The notes beneath the pieces are model-generated. The model searched no databases. It saw nothing but the letters and a program-made list of their open reading frames with translations, and was not told the origin of the DNA. The position numbers and the translations under genes were made by a program. DNA of 5,467 bases from an uncultured Clostridia bacterium (GTDB taxonomy: Bacteria; Bacillota; Clostridia; RGIG6154), in NCBI GenBank assembly GCA_934457515.1, contig CAKSHV010000113.1:1-5467 (forward strand). Reading direction: 5' to 3'. Below are positions 1 through 5,467 of this stretch, one piece after another. Each line of letters begins with the position of its first letter. The stretch's first letter is position 1.

Positions 1-710
1 GATTCGGACGCAACCTCTGATACACTTTTCTTTTCATACGTAATTAAATTTTTGGCGTGCGCAATGCGAAGCGTAATCAAATATTGAAGCGGCGACATGC
101 CGAGTTCTTCCTTAAAAAGCCGCCGGAAATAAACGTCGCTGATACCCGCCTTCCGCGCCGCGCCGGACACTTTATAATCGGGATTTTTAAATTTTTGCTG
201 CATATCATAGCAAACCCGCTCAATCTGCGGGTGGCGGAACGACACCGCGCCTCTTTCTTGCTCGCACCGAATCATTTCATAATAAATTTCATATAAAACA
301 GACATGCATTTTACATCGTAACCCGCTTTTTTCTGCACATCGGTTTCAATCAGACGGCGAAACAGCGGCTCGAACCGCCCGTTTTCGTCCGAAATTTTTT
401 GATTGTGCACATTTTTTTCGCTTGTTTCAAGCTCGAATTCAACAAAAATGTAGGCATAATCGTCCGAAAAAACGTTTGACTGATATTTCAGCCCTCTTTT
501 TAAAAACAAAACATCGCCTTTCTGCAAACGAAAAGTTTCGTTTTGCTCGGTTGTATATGCCGCACTGCCGCTTATAATGTAAATCAGGCAGTCGCCGGGG
601 CGGCCTTTCTCCTGCGTATACCCTTGCCCCGCTTTCATCGACGCGGCTCGGATTTTGTGAATGGCAAGAATCGTGCACGGAATGTCTGTGATGTAGAATG
701 CTTCGGGCAT
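1..710 (-). CDS. AraC-family transcriptional regulator with N-terminal cupin sensor (3' end outside window)
   Basis: My own minus-strand translation gives 236 codons from an ATG at 710-708 that run open off the left edge. Residues about 10-95 fit the AraC N-terminal cupin-like ligand-binding fold (GDCLIYIISG, then LQKGDVLFLKRG near 62-73). Residues about 163-236 are the start of the HTH domain: the first helix-turn-helix shows AARKAGISDVYFRRLFKEEL and then the family signature GMSPLQYLITLRIAHAKNLI; the second HTH begins at SVSEVAS, where the window stops. The family is usually about 270-300 residues, so some 40-60 residues are probably missing. The start is supported by AGAGGTG eight to nine bases upstream. 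It is transcribed divergently from the secreted hydrolase, which suggests it controls that gene and perhaps itself. The ligand is unknown; a sugar is a guess from family and context. Confidence 0.93.
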   Translation of the reverse strand, partial: MPEAFYITDIPCTILAIHKIRAASMKAGQGYTQEKGRPGDCLIYIISGSAAYTTEQNETFRLQKGDVLFLKRGLKYQSNVFSDDYAYIFVEFELETSEKNVHNQKISDENGRFEPLFRRLIETDVQKKAGYDVKCMSVLYEIYYEMIRCEQERGAVSFRHPQIERVCYDMQQKFKNPDYKVSGAARKAGISDVYFRRLFKEELGMSPLQYLITLRIAHAKNLITYEKKSVSEVASE

Positions 711-731
711 GGATTTCACCTCTTTTTCTAT

Positions 732-760
732 ATTTTAGCATGAAATGTGCAAATTTGCAA
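732..760 (-). promoter_or_regulatory. Predicted sigma-A promoter of the araC-type gene
   Basis: Read on the minus strand, a TAAAAT -10 box (737-732) is preceded by TGC, giving an extended -10, and by a TTGCAA -35 box (760-755) with a 17-base spacer. The regulator's ribosome binding site and ATG lie just downstream at about 722-708, so the leader is short. The -35 matches the consensus at four of six positions, and the extended -10 would compensate for that. Confidence 0.6.
748..759. promoter_or_regulatory. Perfect 12-bp palindrome, candidate operator
   Basis: TGCAAATTTGCA is a perfect dyad. It overlaps the -35 box and the spacer of the regulator's own promoter, so a bound protein there could repress it. 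AraC-family proteins more often bind direct repeats, and in AT-rich DNA a 12-bp palindrome can arise by chance, so the operator role is inference. Confidence 0.3.
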
Positions 761-802
761 GAATTTTGTTTTGAAAAGTACAAAAACAAAAGCGAAAATG
801 CA

Positions 803-844
803 TTTACAAGAAAAGAAAACATGATACAATTAAAGAAAAGGAGG
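803..844 (+). promoter_or_regulatory. Predicted sigma-A promoter and ribosome binding site of the secreted hydrolase
   Basis: TTTACA (803-808) and TACAAT (825-830) are separated by 16 bases, and TG at 822-823 makes an extended -10. The expected transcription start near 837 falls on the ribosome binding site AAAGGAGG (837-844), which is eight bases before the ATG at 853. The untranslated leader would therefore be only about 15 bases, leaving no room for a riboswitch or attenuator, so control is probably at initiation. A second 10-bp palindrome, AAATGCATTT (796-805), overlaps the -35 box. Confidence 0.7.
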
Positions 845-852
845 TTGATTAT

Positions 853-3162
853 ATGAAAAAAATATTATGTATCGCATTGGCAGCAATGCTGGTTCTCAGC
901 ATGTGCACAGTGTCTTTGGCGGCGAATATTTCTTCGTTTAAGCTGACAAAGGTGCAGCGCATCGGGTTAAAGGGTGACACCATGCGTTTTGTTGTATCCA
1001 CAAGCGTTTTGCCGAGCGGAGCAACTGCCGAAAATATGGTGGGCGCAACGGTTGACGGCACCATGAAATACAAGGCGGACGAAGAGGGAAAGGGCGACCT
1101 TACCATGCGCGGCAACAAAATTGTGGGTTTTGAGCCGGGCGCAAGCACCACGGTTATTGTGATTGCATCAAACGAGGCGGTGGATTATACCATGATTGAC
1201 GACGGAGCAGGAAAATATGATTTTGATTTAACGGTTACGCCGCAAAGTGCCGGGGACAGCAGAATCCGCAGCTTTCAGGTGACATTTATTCGCGGCGGCG
1301 CTTCAAAATATGTCCGTCTGGTGGTTTCTACCTCGGAATTTCCGGCTGATATTAATTTTGACCTGTATGCGGGCGCGACCATTACCGGCACGCTTACGCA
1401 CATATCAGACGCATCAAAGAGCATTGTTTTAGACAACGAAATCGTTTCGGTTGAAAAGGGTGACAAAACATCGACCATCAATGTTAAAGACGGCGGAGGG
1501 CTTACAAAGGAAAACTTTCAAATCGGCAGCGCATACAGCGGAAAACTGACCATAACCGTAACCATGCCCGCACTGCCCGAGGGCATTATGGTTACAGATG
1601 TGGAAAGCAGCGGTCAGAACCTTTCGCTTTATGTGCAAAACGGCACGGACAGCGCGCTTTCAAACGCTGTTTTGATTGCGGCGGTTTATGACGAGGCGCG
1701 TGTGTTGGTAGACGCGCAAACTTTGACGTTAGACACCATTTCCCCGCAGACCAAAAGCAAGAAAATCAGCCTGATATTCCGTCCAACATCACCGTGGAAA
1801 ACCGGAAAAATTATTTTGCTGAAATCGAGAGAATCTTTAACACCGATTGCACAGTTTACGGCATTTACCTATCAGGACCCCGACTTTTCGGTGCCCGATG
1901 CGGGCGGCGAAAACTACGGGTCGGTTGCAGAGGATGATTGGAAATTGGCTGAAAACTATGAAAAAGAAGCAAATGTGCGCAGCGGTATTCCGAATGTGCT
2001 GAACAAGCTGAAAAACGGCGAAAAAGTGAACATTGCGTTTTTAGGCGGCAGCGTAACGCAGCAGTATAAATGGAGCGAAAGCGTGCTGCGCTATTTAAAA
2101 AAGACCTATCCGAACGCGGAAATTACCGATTACAACATCGGTCTTTCGGGAACGGGCACATGGGTCGGCGCGATTCGATTGGATAAAGATGTTTTGTCTT
2201 TAAATCCCGATTTGATTTTCATTGAATATGGCGGAAACGGCGGCACGGACGAGCAGATGGAGGGTATTTTCCGCAAGATTTGGACGAATAACCCCAATAC
2301 AGACGTGATTATGGTAAATACCATGCATGCCGATTGGTACAAAACCTATCAGTCGGGCGGACTTCCCGATAATATTTCGCGGTTCGAGCGGATTGCAGAG
2401 CACTACGGCGTGCCTTCCGCAAGCTTTGGCTATCAGGTTGCCGCTTATTACGAAAAGGGCTGGCTGACCCTTTCGGGCACGAAAGAAGAAAATAAGATTT
2501 TGTATGCATCGGACGGCATTCACCCAACGGCGGACGGCGGTCAGCTGGCGGGCGGAGCGGTTGTGCGCAGCATGATTCGCATGGAAAGTGCGGGCGTGGG
2601 TGAAAAGGCACACGTTCTTCCCGAACCGATTTATGAGCACAACTGGGAAAAGGCAAGCTCCATTCGCTTTGAAGATTTTTCCAAGGCGAAATTTGAGGGC
2701 AGCTGGTTTGATTGCTTAAATGACGGCACGGGCGGAAAATACGGAACAAATTACGAGTACACGGGCGGCTATGTCAGCATGTTTAAAAAGCTGTTTGCAA
2801 ACGGCATGAAAGGCACAAAGACAGCGGGCGACAAAGTGACGGTTCGATTCCGCGGCACAACGGTTGGCATTTTCGAGGCAGGCGGACAATATTCGGGACA
2901 GCTTAAAATGTATATAGACGGCGTTTTGCAACCCTCTCCCTTGGTTTTGTATTGCAGCTACGACACAAAACCGCGCCATCAGCTGTATTACATTCCGTCG
3001 CTTGAATATGGCGAGCACGAAGTGACTTTTGAGTTAGACAGCACCATGCCGGATAAGTCGGCGAACGCAAACAAAAATCCGAATGACAAGATTTATGAAA
3101 GAAACGAGTTATACATCGGAAGTATTGTAAGCGACGGCGAGATTTTAGACATGAATCAGTAA
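853..3162 (+). CDS. Secreted multi-domain SGNH/GDSL-family hydrolase (probable carbohydrate esterase)
   Basis: A 769-residue exported protein. Residues 1-24 are a signal peptide (KK, a hydrophobic core, then SLAA before N25); no lipobox is evident. Residues about 26-130 and 137-239 are two copies of one beta-rich module. Residues about 243-340 form a further Ig-like beta domain. A linker follows. The catalytic domain covers about 375-580, opening with the typical lead-in SGIPNVLNKLKNGEKVNIAF. The SGNH blocks are visible: block I FLGGSVTQ with nucleophile Ser400, block II NIGLSG with Gly430, block III GGN with Asn462, and block V DGIHP with Asp554 and His557. Residues about 600-765 resemble a jelly-roll carbohydrate-binding domain (VRFRGTTVGIF, LKMYIDG, YGEHEVTFEL). 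There is no LPXTG, SLH or dockerin at the C-terminus. Family knowledge suggests removal of acyl, often acetyl, groups from polysaccharide outside the cell; the actual substrate is not readable. It is a single gene with its own promoter and terminator, divergent from the AraC regulator. Confidence 0.88.
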   Translation: MKKILCIALAAMLVLSMCTVSLAANISSFKLTKVQRIGLKGDTMRFVVSTSVLPSGATAENMVGATVDGTMKYKADEEGKGDLTMRGNKIVGFEPGASTTVIVIASNEAVDYTMIDDGAGKYDFDLTVTPQSAGDSRIRSFQVTFIRGGASKYVRLVVSTSEFPADINFDLYAGATITGTLTHISDASKSIVLDNEIVSVEKGDKTSTINVKDGGGLTKENFQIGSAYSGKLTITVTMPALPEGIMVTDVESSGQNLSLYVQNGTDSALSNAVLIAAVYDEARVLVDAQTLTLDTISPQTKSKKISLIFRPTSPWKTGKIILLKSRESLTPIAQFTAFTYQDPDFSVPDAGGENYGSVAEDDWKLAENYEKEANVRSGIPNVLNKLKNGEKVNIAFLGGSVTQQYKWSESVLRYLKKTYPNAEITDYNIGLSGTGTWVGAIRLDKDVLSLNPDLIFIEYGGNGGTDEQMEGIFRKIWTNNPNTDVIMVNTMHADWYKTYQSGGLPDNISRFERIAEHYGVPSASFGYQVAAYYEKGWLTLSGTKEENKILYASDGIHPTADGGQLAGGAVVRSMIRMESAGVGEKAHVLPEPIYEHNWEKASSIRFEDFSKAKFEGSWFDCLNDGTGGKYGTNYEYTGGYVSMFKKLFANGMKGTKTAGDKVTVRFRGTTVGIFEAGGQYSGQLKMYIDGVLQPSPLVLYCSYDTKPRHQLYYIPSLEYGEHEVTFELDSTMPDKSANANKNPNDKIYERNELYIGSIVSDGEILDMNQ
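928..1569 (+). repeat. Tandem duplicated beta-rich module inside the hydrolase gene (protein-level repeat)
   Basis: Two consecutive modules of about 105 residues (26-130 and 137-239) align with each other. Residues 45-70 match 155-180 without a gap at an offset of 110, with 12 of 26 identical: RFVVSTSVLP against RLVVSTSEFP, then GATVDGT against GATITGT. The second halves also align with a small shift: NKIVGFEPG against NEIVSVEKG, and both end in a beta strand followed by P (DLTVTP, TITVTMP). At the DNA level the copies have diverged, so the duplication is not recent. I do not recognise the domain family. Confidence 0.75.
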
Positions 3163-3167
3163 AATAA

Positions 3168-3203
3168 AAAAGGCTGAACGATTCATATCGTTCAGCCTTT
3201 TAT
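3168..3203. terminator. Bidirectional intrinsic terminator T1
   Basis: A perfect 12-bp stem (AGGCTGAACGAT, 3171-3182, pairing with 3187-3198) has a TCAT loop and is flanked by A bases on the left and T bases on the right. On the plus strand TTTTAT follows, ending the hydrolase transcript nine bases after its stop codon. On the minus strand the U-tract is longer (TTTTTT then ATTTT), so it can also stop transcription from the LCP gene. Confidence 0.9.
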
Positions 3204-3306
3204 CGCAGGTTTCCGGTGAACCGCCGATGGTAGCATCTAAATAAGGCGCTTCGAAAAAATAATGATTAAAGGGCGCGGCAAACAAAATTGCTGCGTCCTT
3301 TTGGTT
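3204..3306. other. Convergent intergenic block with hairpin T2 and other inverted repeats
   Basis: No convincing gene lies here. Hairpin T2 pairs 3271-3281 with 3288-3298 (11 bp, loop of six) and is followed by TTTT on the plus strand. Its two imperfect pairs are G-U wobbles in a plus-strand RNA but A-C mismatches in a minus-strand RNA, so the structure is better formed in plus-strand RNA. Smaller elements upstream are GGTT/AACC (3208-3211 with 3219-3222), GATG/CATC (3226-3229 with 3234-3237), and CGCC/GGCG (3222-3225 with 3245-3248), the last enclosing the second and competing for base 3222 with the first. This could be a small RNA, a repeat family member or just terminator remnants. Confidence 0.4.
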
Positions 3307-3331
3307 ACACCCCATGCGGAGGGTGTTTTTT
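3307..3331 (+). terminator. Plus-strand intrinsic terminator T3
   Basis: ACACCC (3307-3312) pairs with GGGTGT (3321-3326) around an eight-base loop and is followed by a run of T bases through 3331, touching the stop codon of the opposing LCP gene. On the minus strand no U-tract follows the hairpin, so its direction is plus. It would block readthrough from the hydrolase side into antisense of the LCP gene. Confidence 0.65.
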
Positions 3332-4235
3332 AGTCAATATCCTGTGCGGAATCGGTTTGTGCATCCTGCTCCAAATATTTTTCCTCGGTTATAAAATGCG
3401 TCTCTGCAAGGGACTGCATGCCCGCGCTGTCCACCCGAACGGTTCCTCTGCCGGTTAAGGTGCAGGGCATTTCATAGGTCTGCATCTCGGCGCCTTTTGC
3501 CATGCTTACATAGTCGAGCACTTCGTTCACCGTAAGGCTTGAGGTGATATTTTTGCTGACCGCATTGAAAACGCTTTCCACTTTCGTCACGTTTGCGAGG
3601 CTTAATTTTTGCTTAAACATTTCCTGAATAAAGTCGCGCTGCACCTTGGTGCGCTGAATGTCCGCCATCGGATAGCCGCGGAACCGAAGCAGCTCAAGTG
3701 CCTTTTTGCCGTTTAAATGCTGCTGACCTTCTGTTAAATGAATGTGCAAATCCTGCTCCGGATCGTCGTAATTCATGTTCTGCGGCACATAAAAGTCCAC
3801 GCCGCCAAGCAAATCCACCACGTCCTGCACTGCCTTGAAGTTCACAATCACATAATCGTGAATCGGAATGCCGGTTGTGTCTTTTACCATCTGCACAAAC
3901 GTTTCTTTACCTTTTTGAATGACCGAGTTGATTTTCCAGGTTCTTCCGCCGACAATGACCTCGGTGTCACGCTGAACCGAAACCACATTCACAGGGTCGC
4001 CCTCGTCCGAAAACGAAAAAATCATAATCACGTCTGCCAAAAGACCGCTTTTGTCGGTTCCGATAACCAAAACATTTTTACGGTCATGGCTTTTCACTTC
4101 GGTGTCCAGCTCGGCAATATCGCCGCCGTCGCCGATTTTAAGGTGCGATACATAGGTATATCCCGCAAAAATTACCGTGCACAATAAAACCAGTGTTGAA
4201 ACAGCAAACACGGCAAAAAATTTCTTTACATTCAC
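3330..4235 (-). CDS. LCP (LytR-CpsA-Psr) family cell-wall polymer ligase
   Basis: A 301-residue protein with one N-terminal membrane segment (about 5-27) and an extracytoplasmic LCP domain (about 53-210). LCP enzymes move lipid-linked glycopolymers such as teichoic acids or capsule onto peptidoglycan. Conserved landmarks are visible: NVLVIGTDKSGLLADVIMI (54-72, acidic Asp61 and Asp68), SVQRDT (86-91), KINSV (101-105), the strand-turn GGVDFYVPQNMNYDDP, HLTEGQQHLNGKKALELLRF with Arg184 and Arg186, and DIQRTKVQRDFIQ with Arg195 and Arg200. These match the family's phosphate- and metal-binding residues by pattern. The start is GTG at 4235-4233, supported by GGAGG at 4249-4245 nine bases upstream. 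The C-terminus beyond about 285 is short and acidic, with no extra LytR_C domain. It is a single gene, convergent with the hydrolase and divergent from the YitT gene. The polymer it attaches cannot be told from this window. Confidence 0.93.
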   Translation of the reverse strand: MNVKKFFAVFAVSTLVLLCTVIFAGYTYVSHLKIGDGGDIAELDTEVKSHDRKNVLVIGTDKSGLLADVIMIFSFSDEGDPVNVVSVQRDTEVIVGGRTWKINSVIQKGKETFVQMVKDTTGIPIHDYVIVNFKAVQDVVDLLGGVDFYVPQNMNYDDPEQDLHIHLTEGQQHLNGKKALELLRFRGYPMADIQRTKVQRDFIQEMFKQKLSLANVTKVESVFNAVSKNITSSLTVNEVLDYVSMAKGAEMQTYEMPCTLTGRGTVRVDSAGMQSLAETHFITEEKYLEQDAQTDSAQDID

Positions 4236-4317
4236 TTTTCTATTCCTCCGAAAGATTTATTAATCCCCGTTCCTTAATTTTCCTCAAAAAACACAACATT
4301 ATGTCAATGTGTTATTT

Positions 4318-4346
4318 ATTGTACCATAAATCGTGTAAAAAGGCAA
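4318..4346 (-). promoter_or_regulatory. Predicted sigma-A promoter of the LCP gene
   Basis: On the minus strand TTGCCT (4346-4341) and TACAAT (4323-4318) are 17 bases apart, and TGG directly before the -10 gives an extended -10. The start site near 4311 would leave an untranslated leader of about 75 bases, longer than for the other genes here. I see no recognised riboswitch in it, only a weak dyad ACATT/AATGT at 4296-4310. Confidence 0.6.
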
Positions 4347-4394
4347 GGAGGTAAATATTAAAAAAGAATTAAATTTTTTGGCAAAAACAGAGGG

Positions 4395-4449
4395 TTGACA
4401 GGGCACACAAAATTCTTTATAATGAAAGCAAGAGAAGAAAGAGGAGAGG
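4395..4449 (+). promoter_or_regulatory. Perfect-consensus sigma-A promoter and RBS of the YitT-family gene
   Basis: TTGACA (4395-4400), a 17-base spacer, and TATAAT (4418-4423) match the sigma-A consensus at all twelve positions. Purine-rich GAGGAGAGG (4441-4449) is the ribosome binding site, seven bases before the ATG at 4457. This predicts strong constitutive transcription with a leader of about 27 bases. Confidence 0.88.
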
Positions 4450-4456
4450 GCGATAC

Positions 4457-5299
4457 ATGAAAGAAAAAGCAAAAGAATTTTTGCTGATGAATTTGGGCGT
4501 TGTTTTGCTCAGCGTCGGCGTGTATTTCTTTAAAATTCCGAACGGGTTTTCCACCGGCGGCGTCAGCGGTGTGGGCACCATTTTGGGCGCGGTAACGCCT
4601 ATCACGCCCGCAACGTGGATTTTAATCATCAACATGACGCTGCTGATTGTCGGCTTTATATTCTTAGGGCGCACCACCGGTATCCGCACGGTGTACTGCA
4701 GCGTGGTGTACTCCCTTTTAACATGGGCGTTTGAATGGATTTTTCCCATGACGCAGCCGCTGACCGACCAGACGTTTTTGGAACTGGTGTATGCCATTTT
4801 GCTGACCGCAATCGGCTCTGCCATGATGTTTAACTGCCGCGCATCATCGGGCGGAACAGACATTTTGGCACTGATTTTGAAAAAATATACTTCGCTCGAC
4901 ATCGGAAAAGCGTTGCTTTATGTGGACGTTTTGATTGCAGGCTCGTCCTTCTTCGTTTTCGGCATCAAAATTGGGTTGTTTTCCATGCTCGGCTTGTTTG
5001 CCAAGGCGTTTTTGGTCGATTCGGTGATTGAAAGTTTAAGCAGCTGCAAATATTTTATTATCATTACCTCTAAGCCGGATGAGATTCGGGAATATATTTT
5101 AAAAAATATGCACCACGGTGCAACGCAGACCGCTGCCGTCGGGGCATTTACGCATGAGAACAAAACCATGCTGCACACGGTCTGCCGCCGAATCGAGGCG
5201 GTGCGGCTGCAACGCTATGTCCGCGCGGTTGACCCGCACTCGTTTATTATTGTAACGACCAGCAGCGAGATTATCGGCAGAGGATTCAGGAGCGTGTAA
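4457..5299 (+). CDS. YitT family membrane protein with C-terminal DUF2179 domain
   Basis: A 280-residue protein of the family's usual length. The N-terminal part (about 1-190) is an integral membrane region with hydrophobic segments near 8-25, 52-70, 77-96, 107-125, 150-170 and 172-190. Family signatures are clear: FKIPNGFSTGGVSGVGTIL (25-43) and SSGGTDILALILKKY (130-144). The cytoplasmic-type C-terminal domain DUF2179 (about 197-278) shows GATQTAAVGAFTHENKTML (221-239), RIEAVRLQRYVRAVDPHSFI (245-264) and the closing EIIGRGF. The biochemical role of YitT proteins is not established; transport has been suggested, but nothing here shows a substrate. It is a single gene with a consensus promoter, divergent from the LCP gene, and appears intact. 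Confidence 0.92.
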   Translation: MKEKAKEFLLMNLGVVLLSVGVYFFKIPNGFSTGGVSGVGTILGAVTPITPATWILIINMTLLIVGFIFLGRTTGIRTVYCSVVYSLLTWAFEWIFPMTQPLTDQTFLELVYAILLTAIGSAMMFNCRASSGGTDILALILKKYTSLDIGKALLYVDVLIAGSSFFVFGIKIGLFSMLGLFAKAFLVDSVIESLSSCKYFIIITSKPDEIREYILKNMHHGATQTAAVGAFTHENKTMLHTVCRRIEAVRLQRYVRAVDPHSFIIVTTSSEIIGRGFRSV

Positions 5300-5325
5300 A
5301 AAGCGTCGGATTAACCGACGCTTAC
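5298..5325. terminator. Hairpin after the YitT-family gene, better U-tract on the minus strand
   Basis: AAGCGTCGG (5301-5309) pairs perfectly with CCGACGCTT (5315-5323) around ATTAA, directly after the stop codon. On the plus strand only TT precedes ACAAAG, so the U-tract is poor. On the minus strand the stem is followed by several more T bases (5302-5298 side), so it would work better for a transcript arriving from the right. It may act in both directions with unequal strength. Confidence 0.6.
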
Positions 5326-5370
5326 AAAGAGAAAACAAGATTTCATTTGAATCCTCTTTAAGTTAATAAT

Positions 5371-5460
5371 CTCGACAGTCTGAGCGCCCGAATGGGCGCT
5401 CAGACTGTCGAAAAACTATGTTTTTCGACTCTCTTTGAAAGTGTCGACTTTATCGACACG
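5371..5460. repeat. Cluster of three inverted repeats sharing a TGTCGA/TCGACA core
   Basis: Hairpin A pairs 5372-5389 with 5394-5411 perfectly (18 bp, GAAT loop). Hairpin B pairs 5407-5416 with 5420-5429 (10 bp, TAT loop) and shares bases 5407-5411 with A, so the two cannot both form fully. Hairpin C pairs 5441-5447 with 5453-5459 (7 bp, CTTTA loop). All three have arms containing TCGA in a TGTCGA, TCGACA or GTCGA context. None has a proper U-tract, so plain termination does not explain them. An interspersed palindromic repeat element continuing beyond the right edge is the likeliest reading. The stretch 5326-5370 between this and the previous hairpin holds nothing I can recognise. Confidence 0.6.
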
Positions 5461-5467
5461 CTAAAAG

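Noticed and set aside
439..822. Minus-strand open frame of 127 codons over the start of the regulator
   Set aside because: It overlaps the AraC-family gene in another frame. Its product is arginine- and histidine-rich and unlike any family, whereas the overlapping frame shows clear cupin and HTH features.
2200..2749. Two minus-strand frames of 146 codons inside the hydrolase gene
   Set aside because: Both lie antisense within the SGNH catalytic region, have low-complexity Arg/Cys/His-rich products and no ribosome binding site. They are shadows of the coding strand.
3204..3331. T-box or other known riboswitch in the hairpin-rich block
   Set aside because: A phrase near 3214-3225 loosely recalls the T-box ACCGC motif and T2 resembles a T-box terminator, but the core motif does not match and no plus-strand gene follows for more than a kilobase.
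4302..4307. Perfect TTGACA on the minus strand in the LCP leader
   Set aside because: No acceptable -10 box lies 16-18 bases downstream. The upstream pair TTGCCT/TACAAT with TGG is a better promoter.
4345..4387. Strong SD-like AAGGAGG on the plus strand between the LCP and YitT genes
   Set aside because: No ATG, GTG or TTG lies at a suitable distance; only a 13-codon frame from ATT could follow. The site overlaps the -35 region of the LCP promoter and lies upstream of the YitT promoter, so it would not be in that transcript.
5371..5460. CRISPR array
   Set aside because: The repeated units are short palindromic cores with unequal spacing and no constant-length repeats or spacers.

Overview
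The window looks like chromosomal DNA from a low-to-medium GC Firmicute of the Clostridia type. Reasons: strong GGAGG-type ribosome binding sites, sigma-A promoters (several with extended -10 boxes), A-rich lysine and Ile codon use, hairpin/U-tract terminators, and typical Firmicute families (LCP wall-polymer ligase, YitT/DUF2179 membrane protein, secreted SGNH esterase under an AraC regulator). I cannot name a species. No rRNA, tRNA, transposase, phage gene or CRISPR array is seen.

Layout. (1) 1-710, minus strand: an AraC-family regulator with an N-terminal cupin-like sensor, cut off by the left window edge inside its DNA-binding domain. (2) 711-852: a compact divergent promoter region with two short palindromes lying on the two -35 regions. 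(3) 853-3162, plus strand: a 769-residue secreted multi-domain protein with a signal peptide, a duplicated beta-rich module, a third beta domain, an SGNH/GDSL hydrolase domain and a C-terminal jelly-roll-like domain. (4) 3163-3329: a convergent intergenic block with three hairpins that resemble terminators and a possible structured or repeated element. (5) 3330-4235, minus strand: an LCP (LytR-CpsA-Psr) family protein with a GTG start. (6) 4236-4456: a second divergent promoter region, including a perfect-consensus sigma-A promoter for the next gene. (7) 4457-5299, plus strand: a YitT family membrane protein with a C-terminal DUF2179 domain. (8) 5300-5467: intergenic DNA with a terminator-like hairpin and a dense cluster of inverted repeats built on TGTCGA/TCGACA, running to the right edge.

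How the genes fit together. The regulator and the secreted hydrolase form a plausible inducible pair: the AraC protein would sense a small ligand, perhaps a sugar, and control export of an esterase that deacylates an extracellular polysaccharide. The LCP and YitT genes are each single transcription units by their promoters and terminators, and the sequence does not link them functionally to the first pair. The window is mostly ordinary in gene content. The less explained parts are the duplicated N-terminal module of the hydrolase, the intergenic block at 3204-3331 and the inverted-repeat cluster at 5371-5460.
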